From Alteracholeplasma palmae J233 (GTDB lineage Bacteria; Bacillota_I; Bacilli_A; Acholeplasmatales; Acholeplasmataceae): a stretch of DNA of 64,000 nt. This document shows, piece by piece, positions 38,946 to 46,932 of this stretch. Location: assembly GCF_000968055.1 (NCBI RefSeq), contig NC_022538.1, positions 124,001 to 188,000 on the forward strand, given 5' to 3'. The position numbers were made by a program, and so were the translations under genes. Position 1 is the first letter of the stretch, and each line of letters begins with the position of its first letter. A model generated the notes under the pieces. It made no database searches. It had not been told where the DNA came from and saw only the letters and a list, made by a program, of their open reading frames with translations.

Positions 38946-39027
38946 TATAAGTCCCCATTAACTAACTATTAAATTAAGACCTGATATATGATAAAATATA
39001 AACTATAACATATATGGAGGAATAATC

Positions 39028-39522
39028 ATGCACAACTATATATACACAATCGCAATCATACAATATAAAGACGAAATACTTTTACAAAATAGAATCAAAT
39101 CACCTTGGAATGGCATGTGGAATGCTATTGGTGGTAAGAAAGAAAAAAATGAAAGCAGTCTTGACTGCATCGTAAGAGAGATCAACGAAGAAACAACTCT
39201 TGTTATTCCAAAAGAGATGATGATTGATAAAGGTATTGTGACATGGGGTACTGAAAAAGATGAACTCCGTTCAGGTATGCACCTTTACTATACAAAATTA
39301 GATGATAAAAACAAGATAGATATTATAAAGAATAATGAAGGTATTTATACTTGGAAAAGATTAGAGTGGATTTTAGAAAAGGATAATTTAGGGGTTGCTC
39401 CTAATTTAAAATATATTTTAAGAAATATTTATAAGAATAATAAAAGATATGAATATCACTGTATATTTGAAACAAAAGGGTTAGTAGATGTTATTTTTAA
39501 GGAATTAGGTGATAATAAGTGA
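39028..39522 (+). CDS. Nudix hydrolase (MutT/8-oxo-dGTPase type)
   Basis: The 164-residue protein has the Nudix box GGKKEKNESSLDCIVREI followed by NEE, with an N-terminal ILLQNRIKSPWNGMW typical of MutT-like 8-oxo-dGTP diphosphatases. The WNAIGGK element precedes the box. The natural substrate cannot be fixed from sequence. A GGAGGAATA ribosome binding site precedes it, with TAAAAT at 38992-38997 as likely -10. It overlaps the next gene by 4 bp (GTGA), so the two are coupled. Confidence 0.87.
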   Translation: MHNYIYTIAIIQYKDEILLQNRIKSPWNGMWNAIGGKKEKNESSLDCIVREINEETTLVIPKEMMIDKGIVTWGTEKDELRSGMHLYYTKLDDKNKIDIIKNNEGIYTWKRLEWILEKDNLGVAPNLKYILRNIYKNNKRYEYHCIFETKGLVDVIFKELGDNK

Positions 39523-40418
39523 ATCTAGCTTTATATAAGGAATTTGATGAATATAAGGATATCAAAGAAATTAACAAAGGATGGAGTAACGATTTTAAGT
39601 ATATTGCTACTTTTTCTAATAAAAAAGTGATTATTAGAATATCTGATATCAAATATTATGAAAAAAGAAAACAACAATACGAATATTTAAAGATATTAAA
39701 TAATAAAAATTTAAACATCCCAAGAACAATAGCCTTTGGTATACTAGATAATCAGTATGTATATACAATACTTACATATCTAGAAGGTGAAGATGCGAAT
39801 GATATAATCACTAGTTATAGTGAAGAAAAGCAATATCAGCTTGGCATACAAGCAGGTAATATTTTAAAAGAAATTAATAACACTAAAATTACTAGAAATA
39901 AAAAGACATGGTACCAAAGATACCAAACTAAAATAGCTAATAAAATAGAAAAGTCAAAAGAATATCAATCAATCATTCCTGAATATCATAGAATTATTAA
40001 TTATATTTATCAAAATATGGCATTAGTTAAATATCGAAGAGATTTTCTTTGTCACACAGATTTCCATTTAGGAAACATGGTTATTTATAATGAACAGATT
40101 TATGTTATTGATTTTGATAAAATGGGTTTAGAAGATAATTATGGTGAGTTTAAACCATTTATTTGGAACGTCATGAAAAGTATTCCTTTTCAAAACGGCT
40201 TAATCAATAGTTATTTTAATAATAAAGTGCCTGACCAATTTTTTAAAGTATTAGCATTATACGCAGCTGAATCTATTATTTCTCACATTCCATGGGCACA
40301 TGGATTTAACGAAAAAGAAGTTTTAGTAGCGTTAGAAGTGGCCAATCAAACTTTAAGTTATTTTGATAATTTTAATCAATATATACCTACATGGTACAAG
40401 GACTATCAATATGAATAA
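39519..40418 (+). CDS. Aminoglycoside phosphotransferase (APH)-like kinase
   Basis: The 299-residue protein has the kinase-like core: catalytic HTDFHLGNMVI near residue 179 (D181, N186) and DFDKMGLED (metal-binding Asp), plus an N-terminal GWSNDFKY phosphate-loop equivalent. APH-like kinases phosphorylate small molecules (choline, amino sugars, antibiotics); the substrate here is unknown. The start is GTG overlapping the Nudix stop. Its end overlaps the next coding sequence by 8 bp. Antibiotic resistance should not be assumed. Confidence 0.83.
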   Translation: MNLALYKEFDEYKDIKEINKGWSNDFKYIATFSNKKVIIRISDIKYYEKRKQQYEYLKILNNKNLNIPRTIAFGILDNQYVYTILTYLEGEDANDIITSYSEEKQYQLGIQAGNILKEINNTKITRNKKTWYQRYQTKIANKIEKSKEYQSIIPEYHRIINYIYQNMALVKYRRDFLCHTDFHLGNMVIYNEQIYVIDFDKMGLEDNYGEFKPFIWNVMKSIPFQNGLINSYFNNKVPDQFFKVLALYAAESIISHIPWAHGFNEKEVLVALEVANQTLSYFDNFNQYIPTWYKDYQYE

Positions 40419-41031
40419 AATAATTGATCTAACAATGGAATTAACAACTGAAACACAAAGCTATCCAGGAGATTCTAAAATTGAGATTCTAAGAAATAAA
40501 ACATATCAAAAAGATGGGTATACTCTTTTTGATGTAAAAATGAATATGCATGTAGGAACCCACATAGAAACAATGATGCATCTATCAGAAGATTTACGAT
40601 ATATTAAGGATATTCAATTAGAATATTTTTATGGGTCAGCAACCTTAATCAGTCAACCTAACGAAAAAGTAATTACTTGGGATGAAAAATACAATACAAT
40701 GAATATTGAAAAAATAGTATTAATTCATACAGGATTTGATGTTTATCAAAATACCGATACCTACTTTTTAGAACATCCTATATTAAGTGAATCATTTATA
40801 GATAAACTGATTGAAAAAGGAATAAAAGTGATTGGAATAGATTTTCCAAGTCCTGATTATTTTCCTTATTTAATCCATAAAAAACTATTTGAAAATGAAA
40901 TATTTATTATAGAAAACTTAACTAACTTAAAATCATTAATTAAATATGAATCATTTATATTTAGTGCCTTACCACTTAAGATACAAACAGAAGCTTCACC
41001 AGTAAGAGCAGTAGCAATCATTAAAAAATAA
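40411..41031 (+). CDS. Cyclase family protein (kynurenine formamidase-like hydrolase)
   Basis: The 206-residue protein carries the metal-binding motif HVGTHIETMMH near residue 48 (HxGTHxDxPxH type, with E for the Asp and MM for the usual loop), then VIGIDFPSPD near residue 135 and LKIQTEASPVRAV at the end. Members hydrolyse formyl-kynurenine or related amides with zinc or manganese. The D-to-E change makes the substrate uncertain. An upstream in-frame ATG exists at 40363, but 40411 (MNKIIDLTME) with AAGGACT upstream fits the family. It forms an operon with the Nudix and APH genes. Confidence 0.82.
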   Translation: MNKIIDLTMELTTETQSYPGDSKIEILRNKTYQKDGYTLFDVKMNMHVGTHIETMMHLSEDLRYIKDIQLEYFYGSATLISQPNEKVITWDEKYNTMNIEKIVLIHTGFDVYQNTDTYFLEHPILSESFIDKLIEKGIKVIGIDFPSPDYFPYLIHKKLFENEIFIIENLTNLKSLIKYESFIFSALPLKIQTEASPVRAVAIIKK

Positions 41032-41038
41032 AATATGA

Positions 41039-41065
41039 TTGTAATTTGCAAAAACGTGTTATAAT
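41039..41065 (+). promoter_or_regulatory. Promoter of the speA-speB operon
   Basis: TATAAT (41060-41065) with TTGTAA (41039-41044) 15 bp upstream; spacing is shorter than ideal, so the -35 is tentative. Confidence 0.5.
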
Positions 41066-41103
41066 TTTTTCATGAAAATTTTAAAAAAGAAAAGGGATGT
41101 TTA

Positions 41104-42585
41104 ATGAAGAAGTTGAACCAATTAGAAACACCATTTTTTACTAAATTAAAAGAATATGCAGAAAGTGATACAGTTCCATTGGATGTACCTGGGCATAAAC
41201 TTAGAAATATAGAAGATGATTTTTTAAAGTATATAGGAAATAATGCTTTAAGACTAGATAGTAATGCACCTAGAGGACTTGATAATTTAAGTAAACCTAA
41301 AGGAGTTATTAAAGAAGCAGAAGCTTTAATGGCTGATGCTTTTAAAGCAACCCATGCACACTTTCTAGTTAATGGGACAACACAAGGTATTTTAGCAATG
41401 ATCATGGCAACATGTAGGGCAAAAGAAAAGATTATTTTACCCAGAAATGTTCATAAATCAGTAATTAATGCTTTAATATTATCTGGAGCGATACCTATTT
41501 TTATTTTACCAGAATTAGATGAAGATTTAGGAATAGCAAATCAAATCAGTTTTTCTGCTTTAGAAAAGACAATTCTAGAACACCCGGATGCTAAAGCAGT
41601 CTTTATTATTAACCCTACATATTTCGGAGTTACCGCAGATTTAGAAAAAATAGTCAACTTAGCACATGAAAATGATATGTTAGTGCTAGTAGATGAAGCA
41701 CATGGCGCTCATTTTAGTTTTAATGATAAATTGCCATTAAGCGCAATGGAAGCTAATGCAGATATTGCATCATGCTCCTTACATAAAACAGTTGGTTCAC
41801 TTACGCAAAGTTCTATTTTATTAACCAAAGGAGATAGAATAGATCAAGAAAGACTAAAGTCTACTTTGAATATGATTCAAACAACCTCACCTAGTTCACT
41901 TTTGATGGCTAGTTTAGATGTTAGTAGAAAAACAATATATCAACATGGACAAAAATCATTTGATCATTTACTTTCCATGCTAGATAAAACAAGAGAAAAC
42001 TTAAATCAAATCCCCAATGTTAAAGCTTTTGCTAAAGATTACTTTATAGATAGAGGCTATAAAGACTATGATCAAACTAAACTCATTATAAAAGTATCTG
42101 AGATGGGATTAACAGGATTTGAAGTTTATCAGATTCTAAGTGACGTATATCACATACAACTAGAGCTTGCAGAAACACACTTAGTTTTAGCAGTTTTAAG
42201 TATGGGCACTAGACAAGAAGACTTAGATAGATTAACGTATGCGTTAAAAGAACTATCAGATCAGCACAAAGGAAAAGAAGCGTTAGAATTTGAAATCATC
42301 AAACGATTACCTGAAACATATATCAGACCAAGAGATGCATATCATGCCCCTAAAAAACTAGTTTTATTAGAAGAAGCAATTGGTGAAGTTTCAGCTGAAT
42401 CTTTGATGATTTATCCACCAGGCATACCACTTGTTATTCCAGGAGAAATCATAGATAAACAAGTTATAGAAGATTTGAATTTTTATGAAAAACAAGGCTC
42501 TGTTATCTTAAGTGATACCAAGGCAGGTTATATTAAAGTAGTAGATAAAGAAGAATGGGAAAAATGGAGTGAAAAAGACATATGA
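41104..42585 (+). CDS. speA: Arginine decarboxylase (Orn/Lys/Arg decarboxylase family)
   Basis: The 493-residue PLP enzyme is of the Bacillus SpeA/YaaO size. It shows VPGHKL near residue 28, GTTQGILAMI, VLVDEAHGAHF and the PLP lysine K228 in SLHKTVGSLTQSSIL. A C-terminal domain with YPPGIPLVIPGE follows. The family includes arginine, lysine and ornithine decarboxylases. The directly adjacent agmatinase gene (4-bp overlap) strongly favours arginine decarboxylase making agmatine; this is inferred from context. AAAAGGGATG lies upstream. Confidence 0.87.
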   Translation: MKKLNQLETPFFTKLKEYAESDTVPLDVPGHKLRNIEDDFLKYIGNNALRLDSNAPRGLDNLSKPKGVIKEAEALMADAFKATHAHFLVNGTTQGILAMIMATCRAKEKIILPRNVHKSVINALILSGAIPIFILPELDEDLGIANQISFSALEKTILEHPDAKAVFIINPTYFGVTADLEKIVNLAHENDMLVLVDEAHGAHFSFNDKLPLSAMEANADIASCSLHKTVGSLTQSSILLTKGDRIDQERLKSTLNMIQTTSPSSLLMASLDVSRKTIYQHGQKSFDHLLSMLDKTRENLNQIPNVKAFAKDYFIDRGYKDYDQTKLIIKVSEMGLTGFEVYQILSDVYHIQLELAETHLVLAVLSMGTRQEDLDRLTYALKELSDQHKGKEALEFEIIKRLPETYIRPRDAYHAPKKLVLLEEAIGEVSAESLMIYPPGIPLVIPGEIIDKQVIEDLNFYEKQGSVILSDTKAGYIKVVDKEEWEKWSEKDI

Positions 42586-43460
42586 AATTTAATAAAGTAG
42601 ATTTATCTTTTCAAAGTTGTGTCAGTAATTATGAAGAAGCAGATGTAGTGATTTATAGTGTACCAATGGATGCTACTACATCATTTAGACCAGGAACTAG
42701 ATTTGCAGGTAATGCAATTAGAGTAGATTCATTTGGTGTGGAATGGTATTCTCCTTATAGAGACCGTGATTTAAAGAATTATAAGACAGTGGATACTGGT
42801 GATTTAGATTTACCAATAGGGGCAGTAGAAGATGCTTTAAATATCGTTTATGATGCAACTAAGACAATCTTAGAAGATAATAAAGTACCTATGATGATTG
42901 GTGGAGAACATTTAGTAACATATCCAGTTTTAAAAGCAGTTAAAGAAAAATATGATAACTTACATGTCATTCATTTAGATGCACATACTGATTTAAGAGA
43001 AGAATTTTTTGGAAGAGAACTCTCACATGCAACATTTATGAGACAAGCCCATAAATTTTTAGGAGATCATAAGATTTTCCAATTTGGTATTAGAAGTGGT
43101 GATAAACATGAGTTTGAATGGGCTAAAAAACATATTCACCAACAAAAATTTGATTTTACAGGATTAGATAAAGTGGTTGAACAATTAAAAGATGTCCCTG
43201 TTTATATTACAATTGACTTAGATGTTTTAGATCCAGCTGTATTTCCTGGAACAGGAACACCTGAAGCAGGTGGAATGCAATATAAAGAACTTTTATGGGC
43301 GATTGATCAATTTGAAAAACTAAACCATATTGTTGGAGCAGATATTGTTGAATTAGCACCAATGTTAGATCCATCAGGAGCTTCAACTGCGGTTGCTTGT
43401 AAAACACTAAGAGAAATGGTTTTATTGTTACATAAAAATATAGAAAAAAAGAATAAGTAA
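42582..43460 (+). CDS. speB: Agmatinase
   Basis: The 292-residue ureohydrolase has the binuclear manganese motifs GGEHLVTYPV near residue 108, LDAHTDLREE near residue 131 and TIDLDVLDPAVFPGTGTPE near residue 210. GTGTPEAGG is the agmatinase rather than arginase pattern. It converts agmatine to putrescine and urea, completing a two-step route from arginine with the preceding gene. No spermidine synthase or urease lies nearby. A terminator follows. Confidence 0.92.
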   Translation: MKFNKVDLSFQSCVSNYEEADVVIYSVPMDATTSFRPGTRFAGNAIRVDSFGVEWYSPYRDRDLKNYKTVDTGDLDLPIGAVEDALNIVYDATKTILEDNKVPMMIGGEHLVTYPVLKAVKEKYDNLHVIHLDAHTDLREEFFGRELSHATFMRQAHKFLGDHKIFQFGIRSGDKHEFEWAKKHIHQQKFDFTGLDKVVEQLKDVPVYITIDLDVLDPAVFPGTGTPEAGGMQYKELLWAIDQFEKLNHIVGADIVELAPMLDPSGASTAVACKTLREMVLLLHKNIEKKNK

Positions 43461-43474
43461 TTTTAAGATAAAAG

Positions 43475-43505
43475 ACTAATATCATAGATATATTAGTTTT
43501 TTTGT
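43475..43505 (+). terminator. Rho-independent terminator after speB
   Basis: ACTAATATC...ATATATTAGT forms the stem (43475-43497) and is followed by T7. The rest of the gap to 43642 shows nothing specific. Confidence 0.85.
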
Positions 43506-43642
43506 TAGGAAAACTAGTTTATAGAATAAATATAGGTTATGACTAACAAAAATCTAGAAGATACTATAAAAAATAAAGCACATCACAACATAAAAACAAC
43601 AAAGAGGTATAGAATAAAAAAGGATTATGAGGAAGAGGAAAA

Positions 43643-44143
43643 ATGGAATTTAAATATTGCCCAACGTGTGGAGAAAAGTTAATAAAAAAAGAGATTGGTG
43701 ATGAAGGTTTTGTTAGTTATTGTAATCATTGCCAAAGACCTTGGTTTAATGTTTCATACTCAACAATTATTGCCTTAGTAGTTAATGAAAAAGATGAAGT
43801 CTTATTATTGAAGCAAGACTATGTCATAAAAGATAGCTGTGTTTTAGTTGCAGGGTATTATAAAGAAAAAGAAACTTTAGAACAGACAGCTAAAAGAGAA
43901 GTCTATGAAGAAACAGGACAAGAAGTTATTGATCTACAGTATGTTCAAAGTTACTACCATGATAAAAATGATTTAATTATTTCTGGATATATTGCAAAAG
44001 TGCAAGCAAAGCCACTTTTAAAAAGTATAGAAGTAGATGAATTAAAGTGGGTTAAAAGCACAGAGGCACAACAATATTTAAAATTTGGAAGTATTGCTCA
44101 TAAACTCCTTATAAGTTACCTTGAAAAGCGAGGTGAAATATGA
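43643..44143 (+). CDS. Nudix hydrolase with N-terminal zinc ribbon (NudC-like)
   Basis: Residues 1-35 form a Cys4 zinc ribbon (CPTCGEKL...YCNHCQRPWF), as in NADH pyrophosphatases. Residues about 40-160 are a Nudix domain with a box of GYYKEKETLEQTAKREV followed by YEETGQE. NudC-type enzymes cleave NAD(H) and NAD-capped RNA in other bacteria, but this protein is shorter than NudC and lacks the SQPWPFP-like motif, so the substrate is open. AGGAAGAGGAAA upstream gives a strong ribosome binding site. It overlaps pcp by 4 bp. Confidence 0.85.
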   Translation: MEFKYCPTCGEKLIKKEIGDEGFVSYCNHCQRPWFNVSYSTIIALVVNEKDEVLLLKQDYVIKDSCVLVAGYYKEKETLEQTAKREVYEETGQEVIDLQYVQSYYHDKNDLIISGYIAKVQAKPLLKSIEVDELKWVKSTEAQQYLKFGSIAHKLLISYLEKRGEI

Positions 44144-44718
44144 AAAAAGTATTGGTCACAGCATTCGCACCTTTTAATATGAGAAATGAAAATGAATCTG
44201 AAGAAGTTTTAAAGCAAATAGATTCAAAGTTTAATGAAGGTATAGTGATTAAAAAGTTTCTTCCAACTGCTTTTTATAATTCTTTTGAAGAAGTAAAAAA
44301 AGTGATTGATAAAGAAAAAATAGATGTTATTATTCTTTTAGGAGAAGCATCTAAAAGAAGCATGATATCTATTGAAAAGATTGCATATAATGAAATCAAG
44401 ACAGATATTCCTGATAATAATGGTAAAGTACTGAATCAGAAAATTTTTGAAGATGGTGAAGATAAATATTATGCAAATTTTTCTCCAATGAAAATAAAAG
44501 AACTTTTTGACACTAAAAAGATACCTTCATATGTATCAGAAGATGCAGGTAGATATGTATGTAATAGTTTACTCTATAGTGTGATGCATTATCAAATTCA
44601 AAAAGATGATATTGCGCCAACAACATTCATACACCTTCCGATTTCTAAAAATGAAGAAGAAAGAAATAAACTAGTTTTCGCAATAAACTACTTAATAAGT
44701 AGATTATTTAACGAATAA
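44140..44718 (+). CDS. pcp: Pyrrolidone-carboxylate peptidase
   Basis: The 192-residue cysteine peptidase (family C15) removes N-terminal pyroglutamate from peptides. All three catalytic residues are visible: E79 in SIEKIAYNE, C141 in GRYVCNSLLY and H165 in FIHLPIS. The start VLVTAFAPF matches the family's GF-P strand, with length slightly below the usual 200-215. The glycine-rich GQAGGR segment reads GEASKR, a divergence near the active site. It is encoded with the preceding Nudix gene. Confidence 0.88.
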   Translation: MKKVLVTAFAPFNMRNENESEEVLKQIDSKFNEGIVIKKFLPTAFYNSFEEVKKVIDKEKIDVIILLGEASKRSMISIEKIAYNEIKTDIPDNNGKVLNQKIFEDGEDKYYANFSPMKIKELFDTKKIPSYVSEDAGRYVCNSLLYSVMHYQIQKDDIAPTTFIHLPISKNEEERNKLVFAINYLISRLFNE

Positions 44719-44781
44719 TGTGAAAAAATAAACACCGGACAACAAAAAAGACAAACACAGTAAGTTTAAAAAGCCTTTCCT

Positions 44782-44810
44782 TTGAAAAAAAGGTATAAAT
44801 TAGGTATAAT
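44782..44810 (+). promoter_or_regulatory. Promoter of the pdh operon
   Basis: TTGAAA (44782-44787), 17-bp spacer, TATAAT (44805-44810), then AGGAGG (44834-44839) before the pdhA ATG. It is one of the strongest promoter matches in the window. Confidence 0.85.
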
Positions 44811-44845
44811 AAACACATAATACGAGAGTGTATAGGAGGCAGGAC

Positions 44846-45937
44846 ATGTTAATCAAAACATATGATCCACAAAAAGGAAAAAGATTACAAATTTTGGATC
44901 CACAAGGTAAAGTGGTAGATGCAAAATTAGAACCTAAATTATCTAAAGAACAACTACTTAAAATGTATAGAACTATGGTATTAGAACGTGTAGCTGATAT
45001 TAAAGCGTTACAATTCCAACGTCAAGGTAGAATGTTGACTTATGCATTAAATAAAGGACAAGAAGCTGCGCAAGTTGGTGCAGCTGCTGCTATGGAAAAA
45101 CAAGACTGGGTATCACCAGCATTCCGTGAAGTAGGTATCTATCTTTACAAAGGTGTACCTCTTGAAAATATATACCTATACTGGTATGGAAATGAAAACG
45201 GAAGTAAAATGGATCCAGAAGCAAGAATCCTTCCAGTAAATATTATCATTGGTTCACAAATTAACTTAGGCGCAGGGCTTGCTATGGCAAGTAAAATCCA
45301 AGGTAAAAATGAAGTAACACTAGCAACTATTGGTGATGCTGGTTCATCACATGGTGAATTCTATGAAGGATTAAACTATGCTGCAAGTTTTAAAGCACCA
45401 TATGTTGTAATGATTCAAAATAACCAATATGGTATTTCAACACCAAGAAGAAAAGCAACTGCAGCTGAAACATTAGCTCAAAAAGCAGTAGCATTTGGTA
45501 TTCCTGGTATTCAAGTTGATGGTAATGACGTACTTGCTGTTTATGCAGCAACTAAAGAAGCATTCGACCGTGCTAGAAACGGAGAAGGTCCAACTTTAAT
45601 TGAAGCATATACATATAGAATGGGTGCACATACTACAAATGATGACCCAACATTATACCGTTCTCGTGAAGAAGAAGCAGAATGGGATTTAAAAGACCCA
45701 ATTGCTCGTTTTAAAGCATACTTAATTGACAAAGGTCATTTAACAGAAGAAGAAAATACTAAATTAGAAGAAGAAATCAACGAAGAAGTTATCGAAACAT
45801 TCAAGAAAGTTGAAAGTTATGGTACAAATGTTGATTTACTTGAAGTGTTTGAACATACATATGCAGAAATGACACCTCAATTAAAAGAACAATACGAAGA
45901 ACATAAAGCATTCTTAGCAGAGAAGGAAGGTAAATAA
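44846..45937 (+). CDS. pdhA: Pyruvate dehydrogenase E1 component, alpha subunit
   Basis: The 363-residue subunit binds thiamine diphosphate; the TPP motif begins TIGDAGSSHGEFYEGLNYA near residue 167 and ends at IQNNQYG. GSQINLGAGLAMASK and the YRMGAHTTNDDPTLYR phosphorylation-loop equivalent also match E1 alpha. It decarboxylates pyruvate together with PdhB. The ORF could begin at 44828, but AGGAGG fits the ATG at 44846. Four genes pdhABCD follow one another, spaced 1-16 bp. Confidence 0.97.
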   Translation: MLIKTYDPQKGKRLQILDPQGKVVDAKLEPKLSKEQLLKMYRTMVLERVADIKALQFQRQGRMLTYALNKGQEAAQVGAAAAMEKQDWVSPAFREVGIYLYKGVPLENIYLYWYGNENGSKMDPEARILPVNIIIGSQINLGAGLAMASKIQGKNEVTLATIGDAGSSHGEFYEGLNYAASFKAPYVVMIQNNQYGISTPRRKATAAETLAQKAVAFGIPGIQVDGNDVLAVYAATKEAFDRARNGEGPTLIEAYTYRMGAHTTNDDPTLYRSREEEAEWDLKDPIARFKAYLIDKGHLTEEENTKLEEEINEEVIETFKKVESYGTNVDLLEVFEHTYAEMTPQLKEQYEEHKAFLAEKEGK

Positions 45938-45938
45938 A

Positions 45939-46916
45939 ATGCCAGTTATTAATTTACTTCAAGCTATTAACCAAGCATTAGATAGCAAATTAGAAAAAGA
46001 CCCTAAAGTAGTAGTATTTGGTGAAGACGTTGCCGTATTAGGTGGGGTATTCCGTGTTACTGCTGGTTTACAAAAAAAATATGGAGAATTAAGAGTATTT
46101 GATACACCAATCGCTGAATCTGCAATCGTAGGTAGTGCAATCGGTATGGCAATGAATGGTTTAAAACCAGTTGCTGAAATTCAATTTGACGGCTTTATTT
46201 ATCCAGGTTATACAGACTTAGTTACTCATGCTGCACGTATGAGAAACAGATCAAGAGGAACTCGTACAGTTCCTATGGTTTTACGTGTTCCAGTAGGTGG
46301 AGGAATCAAAGCCTTAGAACACCACTCAGAAAGTTTAGAAGTTATCCTTGGATCAATTCCAGGATTAAAAGTAGTTATTCCTTCAACACCATATGATGCT
46401 AAAGGATTACTATTAGCAGCAATCAACGATCCAGATCCAGTTGTATTTATGGAACCAAAAAGAATTTATAGAGCTGGTAAACAAGAAGTGCCAGCTGAAG
46501 ACTATGAAATTCCAATCGGAAAAGCTAAAGTTGTTAAACAAGGAACTGATGTTACAGTAGTTGCTTGGGGAGCTATCGTACGTGAAGTAGAAGCTGCTAT
46601 TAAATTATTAGAAAAAGATAACATTTCAGTTGAACTAATTGACTTAAGAACAATTTCTCCAATTGACAGAGAAACAATTATCAACTCAGTTAAGAAAACA
46701 GGACGTTTCGTAGTAGTTCATGAAGCTACTAAGTCATATGGACCAGCAGGTGAATTAATGGCTATTGTAAACGAAAATGCATTCTTACATTTAGAAGCTG
46801 CTCCAGCGAGAGTTACAGGAAATGACATTACTATGCCACTTGCTCGTGGGGAACATTATCAATTTATTGATCCAGCCAAAGTAGCACGTGAAATCAAACG
46901 TGTAGCTAAATTTTAA
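45939..46916 (+). CDS. pdhB: Pyruvate dehydrogenase E1 component, beta subunit
   Basis: The 325-residue subunit shows VVFGEDVAVLGGVFRVTAGL, DTPIAESAIVGSAIGMAMNG, a HHSESLE motif near residue 129 and a C-terminal transketolase domain with VHEATKSYGPAGEL. It pairs with PdhA in the E1 heterotetramer. It begins 1 bp after pdhA and is highly conserved; codon use is visibly richer in preferred codons than in the accessory genes, consistent with high expression. Confidence 0.97.
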   Translation: MPVINLLQAINQALDSKLEKDPKVVVFGEDVAVLGGVFRVTAGLQKKYGELRVFDTPIAESAIVGSAIGMAMNGLKPVAEIQFDGFIYPGYTDLVTHAARMRNRSRGTRTVPMVLRVPVGGGIKALEHHSESLEVILGSIPGLKVVIPSTPYDAKGLLLAAINDPDPVVFMEPKRIYRAGKQEVPAEDYEIPIGKAKVVKQGTDVTVVAWGAIVREVEAAIKLLEKDNISVELIDLRTISPIDRETIINSVKKTGRFVVVHEATKSYGPAGELMAIVNENAFLHLEAAPARVTGNDITMPLARGEHYQFIDPAKVAREIKRVAKF

Positions 46917-46932
46917 TTAGGAGAAAAAAACT

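Noticed and set aside
39519-40418. Antibiotic resistance gene
   Set aside because: The APH-like fold is shared by many metabolic kinases; nothing in the sequence or context indicates an antibiotic substrate.
43207-43485. Minus-strand open frame opposite speB
   Set aside because: It is a shadow of the conserved agmatinase gene, with no ribosome binding site and no recognisable protein.
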